Shown: piece after piece, positions 18,135 through 27,828 of the stretch
Position numbering within the stretch: position 1 is the first letter of the stretch
Layout: every line of letters begins with the position of its first letter
NCBI RefSeq assembly: GCF_009863985.1
Contig: NZ_WEZT01000003.1
Location: forward strand, 33,204-97,203
Source: Furfurilactobacillus milii
GTDB taxonomy: Bacteria; Bacillota; Bacilli; Lactobacillales; Lactobacillaceae
Length of the DNA stretch: 64,000 bases
Reading direction: 5' to 3'
Position numbers and translations under genes: made by a program
The notes under the pieces: generated by a model
What the model was told of the DNA's origin: nothing
Seen by the model: only the letters and a program-made list of their open reading frames with translations
Database searches by the model: none

Positions 18135-19306
18135 TAGAGCCCCTTCCTTCCTGCCATTTGTGGTTGTAACCGAGCCGTCATTGCTGCCATCGCCTCAATA
18201 AAGGCATCCAGATCTGCCGTTGTCGTGTAACGGCCAAAGCTTAACCGAATCGACTGCATGACACGCGGGTTATCCTTGCCAAACATTGCGACTAGAACAT
18301 GACTAGGATCTAAAGAGCCTGCCGTACATGCTGAACCAGCAGAGACCGCCACGCCAGCCAAATCAAGATTGGTGAGCGTAACATCGTTGGGAATTCCCTT
18401 AATCCACAGATTAATCACATGCTGCAGATTGTCCGACTTCAAACTGCCGTTCAGTTCGAAATCAACCTGAGCCTTTGTTAAGCCATCAATAACATACTGT
18501 TTAAATCCAGCATATTTTTCTTGACGATGTGCTTTTTCCGCAGGTGTCAAAGCTTTCACAGCCGTCGCAAAACCTGCGATGGCCGGAATATTCTCTGTGC
18601 CGGCACGTCGTTTGTCTTCTTGGTCGCCACCCTTTATGAAACTTGGGAATGATATCCCATCGCGACGATATAGAAAACCCATCTGTTTGGGTCCGTTGAT
18701 TTTATGCGCTGAGGTCGACAACATATCGATATGATCACGTTTGACGTCGATGTCTAACAATCCAAAGGCCTGAACCGCATCCGTATGGAACCACGCCTGA
18801 TGATCCTTCAACAACTCGCCAATTTCATGAATCGGCATCGTCGAACCAACTTCATTATTTCCTGTCATAATGGAAACTAAAATCGTATCGTCTGTTAACG
18901 CGGCCTTTAAGTCGGCCATGTTAATCTCACCTTGTTCGTTGACTGGCAGATAGACAATGTCATAACCGTTATCGCCAAGCCACGCCGCCGTTTTCATAAT
19001 GGATTCGTGCTCAATCGCAGTCGTGATAATTCGCCGGCCAAGATTCTTGCGGGCAATAGCCGTTTGCATCCATGCCGTATTATTACTTTCCGTGCCACCA
19101 GCAGTAAACACAATCTCATCGTCATTCGCATTGATACTTTGTGCAATCACATGGCGCGCATCATCCAGCACCGACCGGGCCTTCCGACCAAACGCATGGA
19201 CAGAACTGGCATTACCAAAGTCGTTTTTCATCTGGTCCATCATGGTTGCGACCACCTCGTCACTCATTGGCGTGGTGGCAGCGTTGTCTAAATAAATATG
19301 CTTCAC
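18134..19306 (-). CDS. Cysteine desulfurase, NifS/IscS-like
   Basis: Class V PLP enzyme taking sulfur from cysteine for tRNA thiolation and cofactors. 390 residues: N-terminal YLDNAATTPMSDEVV, the PLP lysine in TSAHKINGPKQMGFL (Lys near 205), and the persulfide cysteine in SAGSACTAGSLDPSHV near 328, the longer-loop IscS type. Start is the GTG at 19306 with GGAGG 7 bases upstream. The coupled DUF1831 gene follows; mtnN lies upstream across a repeat-filled gap. MnmA is the likely acceptor. Confidence 0.94.
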   Translation of the reverse strand: MKHIYLDNAATTPMSDEVVATMMDQMKNDFGNASSVHAFGRKARSVLDDARHVIAQSINANDDEIVFTAGGTESNNTAWMQTAIARKNLGRRIITTAIEHESIMKTAAWLGDNGYDIVYLPVNEQGEINMADLKAALTDDTILVSIMTGNNEVGSTMPIHEIGELLKDHQAWFHTDAVQAFGLLDIDVKRDHIDMLSTSAHKINGPKQMGFLYRRDGISFPSFIKGGDQEDKRRAGTENIPAIAGFATAVKALTPAEKAHRQEKYAGFKQYVIDGLTKAQVDFELNGSLKSDNLQHVINLWIKGIPNDVTLTNLDLAGVAVSAGSACTAGSLDPSHVLVAMFGKDNPRVMQSIRLSFGRYTTTADLDAFIEAMAAMTARLQPQMAGRKGL

Positions 19307-19325
19307 AATCCTGCCTCCTGTTTTA

Positions 19326-19737
19326 TTGCTTGAGTGATGCCGTGCTTCGGCATCACTCTTTTAAACGTGCACCTGACTTCTGAATCCTGTGCATAAGCCA
19401 CAAGTCAAAGCATTCGGCAAACCACCGAATCATTCGCCTTGTTTCTTATTGCTCGGATTCACCCGAAGTAAGGCATCACTCTTCTTAAACGTGCACCTGT
19501 CGCTCAAGGCCCTGTGCACAACCCAAAGCTGTCACCCCACAAGCAAAGTGCGCTTGCACGCTGCCACCTTTACGTTGTTGCTCGGACCTTCCCGAGCTGC
19601 GGCATCACTCTTCCTAAACGTGCACCTGTCGCCCAGAAGCCTGCGCATAACCTGAAAGCCGCCTCATTCGGAAACTCACCGAATGCTTCGTCTTCCACGT
19701 TATTGCTCAGCTTCTCCCAGGGCTTCGGCATCACTCT
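19326..19737 (-). repeat. Tandem intergenic repeat, three units and a partial fourth
   Basis: Units start at 19326, 19449, 19578 and 19703 with spacing of 123-129 bases. Common core on the plus strand: TTGCTCGG..CCCGAGC, CGGCATCACTCTTCTTAAACG, GTGCACCTGTCGC, then CTGTGCACAACC. Each unit has a third hairpin, ATTCGG/CCGAAT in units 1 and 3 but CAAGC/GCTTG in unit 2, so the pairing is kept although the bases differ. The block begins directly after the mtnN stop and ends just before the nifS ribosome-binding site, all on a minus-strand transcript. Confidence 0.8.
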
Positions 19738-20433
19738 TTATTTTGCTTCCCGCTCAAAAAAGTTTAGTAACATGTTGGCGGAACGTTTGCCGGCCTCGAT
19801 GATAAATTCATCGAAAGAAACACCTGCATCACCGTTACCCGTGTCACTCATGGCACGGATGACCAAGTATGGCACATCGAATTGATGCGCCACTTGTCCC
19901 ACAGCAGCACCTTCCATTTCACAACTTACCGCTTCAGGAAAATGTGTTTTGATGTCTTTAATGGTTTCATCACTCGCAACAAACGAATCACCTGTGACGA
20001 TTAAACCACGTTTAACAGCTAAACCGGTAGCATCAGCTGCCTTAATGATTTCATCGGCCCATTTATCCGAGGCTTTAAATCGAGCTGGTTGTTGTGGCAG
20101 CTGACCATATACATAATCAAACGCCGTTGCATCAACGTCCCAGTACGCTGTTTCATCAGCGATAACAACGTCACCAACCGTCAATCCAGTACCGATACCA
20201 CCAGCAGAACCACTATTAATGACAACGTCTACGTCAAAGTTCGTGATGAGCAATGCCGTTGTTAGACCGGCTTCAACCTTACCAATGCCTGAACGAACCA
20301 ACACGACCTCACTACCGTTAATTTGACCGCTGAAAAAATCCACCTTGCCAACCGTGGTCGTTGTTTCACTGCTCAATTGTGCCTTTAATTCCTTGATTTC
20401 TTCATCCATGGCACACAAAATTCCAAATTTCAT
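19738..20433 (-). CDS. mtnN: 5'-methylthioadenosine/S-adenosylhomocysteine nucleosidase
   Basis: Cleaves adenine from MTA and SAH in SAM recycling. 231 residues, nucleoside phosphorylase fold. Motifs: MDEEIKELK at the start, INSGSAGGIG near 76, the substrate-binding VSCEMEGAAVGQVAH with catalytic Glu near 174, and IRAMSDTGN with catalytic Asp near 198. In many Firmicutes it feeds the SAM cycle with cysteine synthesis genes; here the downstream gene is the cysteine desulfurase. Confidence 0.95.
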   Translation of the reverse strand: MKFGILCAMDEEIKELKAQLSSETTTTVGKVDFFSGQINGSEVVLVRSGIGKVEAGLTTALLITNFDVDVVINSGSAGGIGTGLTVGDVVIADETAYWDVDATAFDYVYGQLPQQPARFKASDKWADEIIKAADATGLAVKRGLIVTGDSFVASDETIKDIKTHFPEAVSCEMEGAAVGQVAHQFDVPYLVIRAMSDTGNGDAGVSFDEFIIEAGKRSANMLLNFFEREAK

Positions 20434-20528
20434 TCATTTTCTCCCTGTCGTTGATGTTTGGGCAACATGCCCATTACCTTCGCATTGCCGCCCAGCTTCT
20501 GAATCCGCGGTTGGGCATCAATCCGTCT
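20434..20528 (-). repeat. Possible divergent relative of the intergenic repeat
   Basis: On the minus strand, TTAAAGACGGATTGATGCCC after a stop codon resembles the TTAAGAAGAGTGATGCCG of the 19.3-kb repeat, and TTGATG/CATCAA arms close a long hairpin. The similarity is short and could be chance. Confidence 0.3.
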
Positions 20529-20876
20529 TTAACCCACAAACCGCAAAATGAGATAGACAAGCACGATTAATATAACCAAAACAATGATGGCAATATTCAA
20601 ACGATGCGCCAACCGTTTTTGTTTTTGCTCAGGAGTTAATGGCCCCGTTGCTTGCATTCGACTCGTTGGTTCATCACTAGGCTGGTTAGGTTCACCATCA
20701 AATGATGCGTTAGCCTCTGGTTCCGACGTAGATGATCGTCGTTGACGATGCAAACGACTCCGAGTTGGTTCATCTTCGCCTTCACTGTCTGGCTGACTCT
20801 CATAATCAGTCTGCTGAGCACTTTGTTGACGGTACTGCTCGCGCGTCAAATGATCCTTATTCTGATCGTCGTTCAT
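20529..20876 (-). CDS. Small tail-anchored protein of unknown function
   Basis: 115 residues. The first 85 are highly polar and charged (many Gln, Arg, Ser, Glu), likely disordered. The last 25 form one membrane segment (IAIIVLVILIVLVYLILRF), preceded by a basic stretch KQKRLAHRLN. So a cytoplasmic tail anchored at the C-terminus. Such proteins often sit between the Nudix and mtnN genes in lactobacilli; no function is known to me. Confidence 0.7.
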   Translation of the reverse strand: MNDDQNKDHLTREQYRQQSAQQTDYESQPDSEGEDEPTRSRLHRQRRSSTSEPEANASFDGEPNQPSDEPTSRMQATGPLTPEQKQKRLAHRLNIAIIVLVILIVLVYLILRFVG

Positions 20877-20922
20877 ATCTTCATCCCTCGCAAAAATATC
20901 TGCTACTTGTCTTTTGGGTACG

Positions 20923-21489
20923 CTAATCTTTTGGTTTAACTAGCCCAGCCTCTAACAATTGCCAGTAGTACACAGCGGTAATCGTCTTCTGATCTTTTAA
21001 TTTGCCATCGTCCAACAATTGCTTGGTCTCTGCCAATGTGTATTCATGTAACACAATATTTTCATCAGCGTCCTGCGGCAATTCTGTTGTGACAGGTTTT
21101 AAACCGGTCACTAAATACAGCGTCATGTACTCATCCGTAAAACCAGCCGAAGTATAAAAACCGCAAACTTCATGAATTTCGCTTGCAGCGTAACGGGTTT
21201 CCTCGTTTAGTTCTCTGATTGCGGCAGCCTTCGCGTTGTCACGATCACGGTCGTCCAACTTACCGGCCGGAATTTCCAATGTCGTTTCAGCAACCGGTGC
21301 CCGCCATTGTTCTTCAAAAATGGCCTTACCATCCTCGGTAATGGCCAACATGGCGACCGCATCAGCATGGTGAACAACGTCGCGATGAGCCGTCTGTCCG
21401 TTTGGCAACATCACCGTTTGATTTTCAACATCGATAATTGCACCGTGGTATTTAGGTGCTACTGCTGTGACTTTCTCTTCGAAATTCAT
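20923..21489 (-). CDS. Nudix hydrolase, ADP-ribose pyrophosphatase type
   Basis: 188 residues. The Nudix box follows LEIPAGK (about 75-81): [25 protein letters not shown], with REL..EE intact and an Asp in place of the first Glu. The layout (beta strands before the box, [17 protein letters not shown] after it) matches NudF/ADP-ribose pyrophosphatases. The ATG overlaps the stop of the upstream cold-shock gene in an ATGA arrangement, so translation is coupled. Confidence 0.9.
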   Translation of the reverse strand: MNFEEKVTAVAPKYHGAIIDVENQTVMLPNGQTAHRDVVHHADAVAMLAITEDGKAIFEEQWRAPVAETTLEIPAGKLDDRDRDNAKAAAIRELNEETRYAASEIHEVCGFYTSAGFTDEYMTLYLVTGLKPVTTELPQDADENIVLHEYTLAETKQLLDDGKLKDQKTITAVYYWQLLEAGLVKPKD

Positions 21490-21731
21490 CCTTGGTCTGC
21501 CTCCGTCTCTGTCACACGTTTAACTTTCGCTGCCTGAGGTCCGCGAATACCCTCGACAACCACAAATTCGACATGGTCGCCAGGTGTCAATGTTTTATAA
21601 CCTGACTCTTCAATTGCAGAAAAATGCACGAACACATCAGGATTGCCCTTCACAGCGATAAAACCAAACCCTTTTTCCTGGTCAAACGTCTTCACAACGC
21701 CATGTTCACGACCATCAGTAAATTTTGCCAT
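21486..21731 (-). CDS. Cold-shock domain protein
   Basis: 81 residues, longer than the usual 66. The domain starts about 10 residues in, [15 protein letters not shown], with RNP1 KGFGFI and RNP2 VFVHFSAI, so RNA/DNA binding is expected. The normally conserved Trp of VKWF is Thr here (VKTF). An acidic tail (VTETEADQG) closes the protein. Fusion-like coupling to a Nudix gene by a 4-base overlap suggests co-regulated stress or RNA turnover roles, which is inference. Confidence 0.88.
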   Translation of the reverse strand: MAKFTDGREHGVVKTFDQEKGFGFIAVKGNPDVFVHFSAIEESGYKTLTPGDHVEFVVVEGIRGPQAAKVKRVTETEADQG

Positions 21732-22129
21732 TATGTTCTTCTTTCCAGTTAGACTTGATAATAAGTATATGAAAAATTCAGCATTTTTTCCACCTTCAGC
21801 GATATCAGATCACAAACTTAACGTTCAAACGAAAAACTTTGCAATTTTTTAATACATTTTCTTTAAAAGTGACTTAGAACCCTTCAAAACCCTACTAAAA
21901 CAACATTATTAGTTAATTAATATTTGTGAAAAGGTTTTACTTATGTTATACACTGCCCTGTATAAAAGCCGACTTAGACCCTTTTTCATTGCAAGTACTT
22001 GCTTTGTTAAATCATTTATTTGGAAAACCAAGTGACGAAACAAGTTGCGTTTTTATCACACACTTGTATAATTTTCTTGTTTCTATAGATTCACAAGCAC
22101 ATCAACCACAATTATAGGAGGTGGCTAAC
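21732..22129. promoter_or_regulatory. Divergent AT-rich promoter region with direct repeats
   Basis: 398 bases without a gene between cspA-like (minus) and the XRE gene (plus). For the plus gene TTGCGT and TATAAT stand 16 bases apart (near 22048-22075). For the minus gene TATACT lies near 21770. GACTTAGAACCCTT and GACTTAGACCCTTT, about 98 bases apart (21872 and 21970), could be regulator sites. Confidence 0.5.
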
Positions 22130-22369
22130 TTGTTGGGAGTTTTATTAAAAGAACAGCGGCTTGGCAAGCACATGACGTTAAGGCAGTTGGCTGCAACGTT
22201 AAACGAACGCTATGGACTTAATTTATCAGCAGGCATGCTGTCTCGTTACGAGAACGGCACCAATGTTTCGACTGGTAACTTATTTTTCATTGCGGACTTT
22301 TTTGAAATTGACCTCACCGCATTCGCGAAGTCATTCGTTAAAAACCGCCGCGCTGAAATAGCTGATTAA
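22130..22369 (+). CDS. Small XRE-family transcriptional regulator
   Basis: 79 residues, nearly all one helix-turn-helix domain: LLKEQRLGKHMTLRQLAATLN, then LSAGMLSRYENGTNVSTGNLFFIADFFEID. Start set at TTG 22130, 8 bases after AGGAGG; an in-frame GTG at 22121 would overlap that ribosome-binding site. TTG starts are usually weak. No phage gene is near, so it is probably a stand-alone or antitoxin-like regulator; no partner toxin gene is adjacent on this strand. Direct repeats upstream could be its operators. Confidence 0.8.
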   Translation: MLGVLLKEQRLGKHMTLRQLAATLNERYGLNLSAGMLSRYENGTNVSTGNLFFIADFFEIDLTAFAKSFVKNRRAEIAD

Positions 22370-22380
22370 GTGTTCTTTAT

Positions 22381-22434
22381 AAAAAAATCGATTTCCTTGG
22401 AGATGATAACACCTTCAGGGAAATCGATTTTTTT
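22381..22434 (+). terminator. Bidirectional intrinsic terminator
   Basis: AAAAAATCGATTTCC and GGGAAATCGATTTTTTT form a long stem. It ends the XRE gene (plus) and the small gene at 22445-22729 (minus). Confidence 0.88.
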
Positions 22435-22444
22435 GTTAACCAGA

Positions 22445-22729
22445 CTACCGTTGTGTAGCCAGCAATACGTCAAAGCCACGTAACTGCCGAATCAATTCAA
22501 CATTTAACCGTTGAACGCTACTTGGTACGTCAAATGCGTGGGTCAACGCATAACGACTTAACAAGCCTTGCAAATGCCGTAATCCGGTGCCATAATCGCC
22601 AGAATTTAAGCGCCCTCGCTGCTGTTGCAATAAGTGCGTCAATTCAGGACGATCTGCCACAGCCGGATCATCAAGCGCTGCTTGCATCTTGGCCAAAATA
22701 ACCTGAATGGACTGAATACTCGTCGTCAT
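22445..22729 (-). CDS. Small helical protein, possibly bacteriocin-immunity-like
   Basis: 94 residues, all-helical by pattern, no membrane segment and no cysteine. Length and spacing of hydrophobic residues (ILAKMQAAL, LTHLLQQQRGRLNSGDYGTGLRHLQGLLSRYALTH, SVQRLNVELIRQLRGF) resemble enterocin A-type immunity proteins, which are cytosolic four-helix bundles. No bacteriocin or exporter gene is adjacent, so it would be an orphan immunity gene. The assignment is tentative. Confidence 0.5.
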   Translation of the reverse strand: MTTSIQSIQVILAKMQAALDDPAVADRPELTHLLQQQRGRLNSGDYGTGLRHLQGLLSRYALTHAFDVPSSVQRLNVELIRQLRGFDVLLATQR

Positions 22730-23051
22730 GGTTTAAACCCCCTTCGTCACCGTGCTATCGAGCTCTTACCTCAATAACAACCTCAATCACTCTTTTACCG
22801 AAGCTATTGTAACACCTTAACTGTATTTTGCATGGTCAAACGACTTACACAATGTAAGTTATTAATTGGCAGGGCCGTTTGAATCCGAATCAAAAAATTC
22901 GTCCCTAAAAAGGATCACTTCAGTCTTTAAACTAAAAAGATTTCATTCCCAACCAAAACGGGAATGAAATCTTTTTTTATTAGGAATCATTTTCAGAAAT
23001 AGCTTATCTGATTACCCAATCCTAACCATGCGAAGATCATTTACAAAAAGC
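22730..23051. other. Intergenic stretch with ileS terminator
   Basis: 322 bases. Apart from the promoter region of the small gene (22730-22800) and the terminator at 22934-22978 I see no gene or repeat. Confidence 0.6.
22934..22978 (-). terminator. Intrinsic terminator of ileS
   Basis: AGATTTCATTCCC and GGGAATGAAATCT pair fully, T-runs on both sides. Confidence 0.85.
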
Positions 23052-25841
23052 CTACTTCTCTAATCCTTCAGTAACTGATTCAGGATATTCAGCACGAACA
23101 ATCTTTGCACAACGGTCACATAAAGCCGGATAAGCATCGTCAGAACCAACGTCCTGCTTGATCATCCGGCATCGTTGACAAACATCACCGGTGGCATGGC
23201 TGACCACAACCGCAACATCTTCGTACTTGTCAGCCGTTTCTGGTGCCTCTGACAACGGGTGAACCTGAAGTTGAGACACAATGAGCAGCTGGGCCACGTT
23301 ACTGTGTAAGTGTTCGAGCATCTCAGCATTATGATCACTCACATACAGATCCAGCGCAGCTTCCATTGGACGGCCAATCAGCTTAGCATCACGCGCCTCT
23401 TCAAGTGACTTCAGGACGTCGGAACGTAACGTCATAAAGTCCGCCCAGCGACCGATCAGAGCCTCATTTTGCCATTCAGGTTCTACGTTTGGCATTTCTG
23501 CTAATTGCGCAAATTCTGGTTTTTCATGCAAAAATGGCCAGATTTCTTCAGCCGTATGTGGCAATAGTGGCGTCATCAAGGTCGTCATCCGAACCAACAC
23601 TTGATAAAGCACTGTTTGCATGCTCCGCCGCGTCTTTGAATCTGCTGCATCGATATACAAAATATCCTTGGCAAAATCAAGGTAGAAAGCCGACAAATCA
23701 TTGGTTACAAATGATAAGAGCAGTTTGTATAAATCAATGAAGTCATACTTCTCATAATCTGCGCGCACCTGTTCTACCAAGTCGTTCAACCGACTGAGCA
23801 GGTAACGATCCGCACCAGCCAAATCAGCGTAAGGTACCGTGTTCTTGGCAGGATCGAAGTCAGTTACGTTCGACAACATAAACCGCATTGTATTCCGTAA
23901 CTTCCGGTAACTTTCGGAAATTTGCGTGAAGCTTTCCATTGATACCCGCACGTCAGCAGATGAGTCAACAGATGCGACCCACAAACGGAGAATTTCAGCA
24001 CCCATCTTTTTAATGATTTCGTCAGGTGCAATCGTATTTCCGATCGACTTGCTCATCTTCTTGCCGTTCTTGTCCAATGTAAACCCTTGGCTCATAACAG
24101 CTTTATACGGCGCCTTACCAGAAACCGCGACAGACGTAATTAAACTGGAGTTGAACCAGCCACGATACTGGTCTGATCCCTCAAGGTAGAGGTCAGCAGG
24201 ATACGTCAATTCAGGACGTGCTGCCAACACAGCTTGGTGACTGGAACCAGAATCAAACCAAACATCCATAATGTCAGTTTCCTTCGTAAACTGGCCATTT
24301 GGCGAATGTTCAGAGGTAAAGTCATCAGGCAATAATTCTTTGGCATCATGTTCGAACCAGTAGTTGGAACCATGTTTGGCAAAAAGATCAGCAACATGAT
24401 CAATTGTTTCTGGTGTCATGATTGGCGTGCCGTCTTCCGCGTAGAAAATCGGCAGTGGAACACCCCAGGCCCGCTGACGTGAGATAACCCAGTCGCCACG
24501 ATCCTTGATCATGTTATACAGACGACGTTTGCCCCAATCTGGGTAGAATTTCACATCATCTAAAGCATCCAAAATGTCTTGTCTGAAGGCAGAAACACTG
24601 GCAAACCATTGTGGTGTTGCCCGGAAAATGATTGGCTTCTTCGTCCGCCAGTCGAATGGGTAACTATGCGTATATGGCATGTACTTAAGTAACAGGTTCT
24701 TTTCCTTCAGTTTGTCCAAACTGATTTTGTTAGCATCTTCGTAGAAGACACCCTCAAAGCCAGGTGCATCGGCAGTCATCTTCCCTTGACCATCAACTGG
24801 TGAAAAGACAGGCAGGCCGTACTTAGTTCCGACATTGAAGTCATCTTCCCCAAAACCAGGTGCTGTGTGGACCAATCCAGTCCCAGCGTCCAGTGTTACA
24901 AAGTTACCGTTCATGACCGGTAAATCACGATCATAATATGGGTGATGAGCAGTCATCTTCTCAAGTTGGGCACCCTTCAAGGTTTGCAACGTCTTAACGT
25001 CTTCCCAACCAAGTGTCTCAGAAACCGAACTGAGTAATTGTTCAGCAACGACAAACTTACGTGTTTCACCCTTTGGCTGTACAACGGCGTAATCAAATCC
25101 AGCATCAACCGTAATCCCCTCTGAAGCTGGAATTGTCCATGGCGTGGTTGTCCATACAACGAAGTAAGTGTTGTCATCTAATAAACCGTGCCCATCCTTC
25201 ACTTGTTCAGCAAAGAATGCCGATGGCGATTCAACGTCCTTATAATCAACTTCGGCCTCAGCTAAAGCAGATTCTGAGGACCATGACCAGTAAACTGGTT
25301 TCTGTCCACGGAAAATGTAGCCCTTCTTCACGAACTCAGCGAAGACACGGACTTGGGCGGCTTCATATTCAGGCTGTAAGGTAATGTATGGGTGATCCCA
25401 ATCACCAGCTACACCTAAACGTTTGAAACCATTCCGTTGCTTGTCAATTTCTTTAAGCACAAATTTACGACAAAGCTCACGAAATTCGGCGGTCGACATT
25501 GACTTACGATCAACACCTTGGTTCGTCAGTGCCTGTTCGGTTGGCAAGCCATGCGTATCCCAACCAGGAACGTACGGTGCGCGATAACCACTCATCGACT
25601 TGTAGCGAACAATAAAGTCTTTGCTGATTTTATTCATCGCATGGCCGATATGAATGTCACCATTAGCATATGGCGGGCCATCATGGAGTACAAACGTTGG
25701 TTTCCCTTCATTTAATTTTTGACGCTGTTCATACACTTTATTTTCAGCCCAAACGGCTTGACGTTGAGCTTCCGTAACGGGTAAATTGCCCCGCATCGGA
25801 AAACCTGTTTTATTCAGGTTCAAGGTCTCTTTAATGCGCAT
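23052..25841 (-). CDS. ileS: Isoleucyl-tRNA synthetase
   Basis: Class I synthetase, 929 residues. HIGH motif in [16 protein letters not shown] (about 56-71), editing domain in the middle ([14 protein letters not shown] near 321), KMSKS in [11 protein letters not shown] near 595, and a C-terminal zinc-binding part CQRC...CDRC near 890. Start ATG with AGGAGG 8 bases before. Preceded by an Ile T-box leader and located directly downstream of divIVA, the usual place in lactobacilli. Confidence 0.98.
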   Translation of the reverse strand: MRIKETLNLNKTGFPMRGNLPVTEAQRQAVWAENKVYEQRQKLNEGKPTFVLHDGPPYANGDIHIGHAMNKISKDFIVRYKSMSGYRAPYVPGWDTHGLPTEQALTNQGVDRKSMSTAEFRELCRKFVLKEIDKQRNGFKRLGVAGDWDHPYITLQPEYEAAQVRVFAEFVKKGYIFRGQKPVYWSWSSESALAEAEVDYKDVESPSAFFAEQVKDGHGLLDDNTYFVVWTTTPWTIPASEGITVDAGFDYAVVQPKGETRKFVVAEQLLSSVSETLGWEDVKTLQTLKGAQLEKMTAHHPYYDRDLPVMNGNFVTLDAGTGLVHTAPGFGEDDFNVGTKYGLPVFSPVDGQGKMTADAPGFEGVFYEDANKISLDKLKEKNLLLKYMPYTHSYPFDWRTKKPIIFRATPQWFASVSAFRQDILDALDDVKFYPDWGKRRLYNMIKDRGDWVISRQRAWGVPLPIFYAEDGTPIMTPETIDHVADLFAKHGSNYWFEHDAKELLPDDFTSEHSPNGQFTKETDIMDVWFDSGSSHQAVLAARPELTYPADLYLEGSDQYRGWFNSSLITSVAVSGKAPYKAVMSQGFTLDKNGKKMSKSIGNTIAPDEIIKKMGAEILRLWVASVDSSADVRVSMESFTQISESYRKLRNTMRFMLSNVTDFDPAKNTVPYADLAGADRYLLSRLNDLVEQVRADYEKYDFIDLYKLLLSFVTNDLSAFYLDFAKDILYIDAADSKTRRSMQTVLYQVLVRMTTLMTPLLPHTAEEIWPFLHEKPEFAQLAEMPNVEPEWQNEALIGRWADFMTLRSDVLKSLEEARDAKLIGRPMEAALDLYVSDHNAEMLEHLHSNVAQLLIVSQLQVHPLSEAPETADKYEDVAVVVSHATGDVCQRCRMIKQDVGSDDAYPALCDRCAKIVRAEYPESVTEGLEK

Positions 25842-25907
25842 TTAATCGTCCTCCTTAGTTAATTTAAAATCATGGTTAACAGCTGGCACCACCAGAAAGA
25901 CATCAAA

Positions 25908-26205
25908 TAAAAAAACTCGTCCTGTATCTAATCAGGACGAGTTTATCGTGGTACCACCTAAGTTTGAGTTCAGCTGTAGCCATTGAAAAGTCAATCATCG
26001 ACACAATGCGACGATGGCTTTAACAATTAGCCAAACTCCTTATTTCCGGATAGCGGACGGCGCCGGTTGCTCTTACTACCAGTGACGGCGTTCAGAACAG
26101 CATTACCTAAAATGATAACTTAAACGACGGTGCCGGCTAAACTCTCACCATAATGTCAGCTCGCTGTTCGGACGCCGATTAAGCATTGTTTTTAGTGTTC
26201 AAATG
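25908..26205 (-). promoter_or_regulatory. T-box leader, isoleucine specificity, upstream of ileS
   Basis: On the minus strand the T-box motif AGGTGGTACCACG (25959-25947) is followed by the terminator AACTCGTCCTGA/TCAGGACGAGTT-like hairpin (AACTCGTCCTG..CAGGACGAGTT) and seven T. ATC near 26120 (GTTATCATTTTAGG) is the likely specifier codon for Ile. Location directly before ileS confirms the type. Confidence 0.92.
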
Positions 26206-26210
26206 AATAA

Positions 26211-26963
26211 TTATTTAGTTGGGTCGTCTGATGCTGACGTAGATTCAGCGTCACGCGTTACTGATTGCGCCTCACTTGCGTTACTGCCAGTACCACTATT
26301 TTCAGGGAAGATCACAACCGTTTGTGGTTGATCAGCAGTTACTGGTGAATTATCGCTGGTTGGTGCTGGTGATGTTTGACCAACGGTTGCTGGTGACGAT
26401 GCCAAATGTGATGGCCGCGTCTTCGAAATAGCATCCTGCAATTCAGGATAACTTTCTAATCCAGTTGGCTGCAATAACTCATTCCAATTGTCCGAATGAA
26501 CAAGATCCAATTGTGATTGCAACATAGCGGCCAAACGTGATTGGAACGTCTTCGTTTCTTCACGTAAAGCGTTACTTTCGTTGTTCAAACGAGCAGCGTT
26601 ATTAGCTGCATCAGAAGTAATCTGACCAGCCTTAGCCTGAGCTTCAGCCACAACGGCCTGAGCCTGTTGTTGAGCCTCACGAGAAACACTGTTAGCTTGA
26701 GTATTAGCTTCCTGCTTAACTTTGTCAGCAGCCTCTTGTGCAACCAAAATCGATTGATTCAATGAATTCTTCATTTCATCGTATTGACTCAAGTTATGGT
26801 TGGCTTTATCAAGTTGATCCTGCAAGTCTTTATTTTGGTTCAAAACTTGTTGATAACTGGCGATAACTTCATCTAAGAAATCATCGACTTCCTGAGCGGC
26901 GTAACCATTACGCCCCTTGCGTGTAAACTCTTTATTGTGAATATCCATTGGACTTAATGCCAT
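26211..26963 (-). CDS. divIVA: Cell-division initiation protein DivIVA
   Basis: Coiled-coil protein that binds curved membrane at poles and septum. 250 residues from ATG 26963, which has GGAGG 9 bases upstream. N-terminal lipid-binding part ALSPMDIHNKEFTRKGRNGYAAQEVDDFLDEVI with the conserved Gly and Arg residues; a long coiled coil (about 40-150) with Gln/Ala heptads; then a Pro/Ser/Thr-rich tail of about 70 residues, likely disordered. It is the last division gene of the cluster. Confidence 0.94.
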   Translation of the reverse strand: MALSPMDIHNKEFTRKGRNGYAAQEVDDFLDEVIASYQQVLNQNKDLQDQLDKANHNLSQYDEMKNSLNQSILVAQEAADKVKQEANTQANSVSREAQQQAQAVVAEAQAKAGQITSDAANNAARLNNESNALREETKTFQSRLAAMLQSQLDLVHSDNWNELLQPTGLESYPELQDAISKTRPSHLASSPATVGQTSPAPTSDNSPVTADQPQTVVIFPENSGTGSNASEAQSVTRDAESTSASDDPTK

Positions 26964-27030
26964 AGTGACTTCCTCCATCCGAAACGAAATCCGTAATTAA
27001 CTTACGTTTTCATACACTCCTAAGCATAAA

Positions 27031-27819
27031 TTAACTACGCACGACTGACAAGTCGATTTTTATTTTATCTTTACGAGTTTTACCATTTACGGCATCTAAC
27101 CGTACCCGACCAAAGTGACGCACTGAAATCATGTCGCCAGCACCAAGCGCTGCATCGGGATGTTGATTTGTCATCCAATTTAGCCGCACATCACCATTTT
27201 CGATAATGCTTTTAACACGGTTGCGGGACAAATTGAAGCCCTCAGCGACGACTGCATCGAGTCGCAGCGAAGCAACCAGACCAGACGCCTGCTCCCAATC
27301 AATCTTGGGTAAAACCACATCGGTCAATGCCCGCTCGCTGAGGTGAACCTTGATCTTACCGATGTGGTCAACTTGAAGCTTAAAAAACGAAGCCATATTT
27401 TCAGCAACAAACACCTGCCAGATACCATTATCCGAAACAATATCGCCGAAAATCGTTGAATCAATACCCAAATTGGCAAGTGTGCCTAAAATTTGTGAAT
27501 GATGCAACTCCGCGAACTTGGTTGGATAAACGATTTCAAATAATTGTAACTCAAAATCGGTCGTCTGTGGCACATAATAATCAGGATAAACGAGCGCCCG
27601 CTGTTGCTCTGCCGATGAGTACCCACCATTAAAGTGAACCCGAACGCCATCCTGACCATTAACCAACGTCTGCAAAATATACATTTGGCGTGGATTGAGA
27701 AAACCGGTTAAATACGGTCGATACTGACTAACTGCAGTCGCAATCCATGTTTCTGCCTCTGTAATGAACGGGGCTTCTTCAGGTCGGAAATGTTGATTAA
27801 TATTCTCCTGAACATCCAT
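27031..27819 (-). CDS. ylmH: YlmH family RNA-binding protein (S4 domain)
   Basis: 262 residues. The C-terminal S4 domain covers about 180-245 (ASGLVASLRLDAVVAEGFNLSRNRVKSIIENGDVRLNW). The N-terminal part is typical of YlmH, recently linked to ribosome quality control and earlier to division because of its location after ylmG. Start preceded by AGGAG. It lies 10 bases after ylmG. Confidence 0.92.
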   Translation of the reverse strand: MDVQENINQHFRPEEAPFITEAETWIATAVSQYRPYLTGFLNPRQMYILQTLVNGQDGVRVHFNGGYSSAEQQRALVYPDYYVPQTTDFELQLFEIVYPTKFAELHHSQILGTLANLGIDSTIFGDIVSDNGIWQVFVAENMASFFKLQVDHIGKIKVHLSERALTDVVLPKIDWEQASGLVASLRLDAVVAEGFNLSRNRVKSIIENGDVRLNWMTNQHPDAALGAGDMISVRHFGRVRLDAVNGKTRKDKIKIDLSVVRS

Positions 27820-27828
27820 AGTTTACTC

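Noticed and set aside
19326..19737. Possible CRISPR array
   Set aside because: Units are about 125 bp, internally structured and variable along their length, without short identical repeats and unique spacers; no cas genes nearby.
22130..22369. XRE regulator as sign of a prophage
   Set aside because: No integrase, phage structural or lysis gene in the surroundings.
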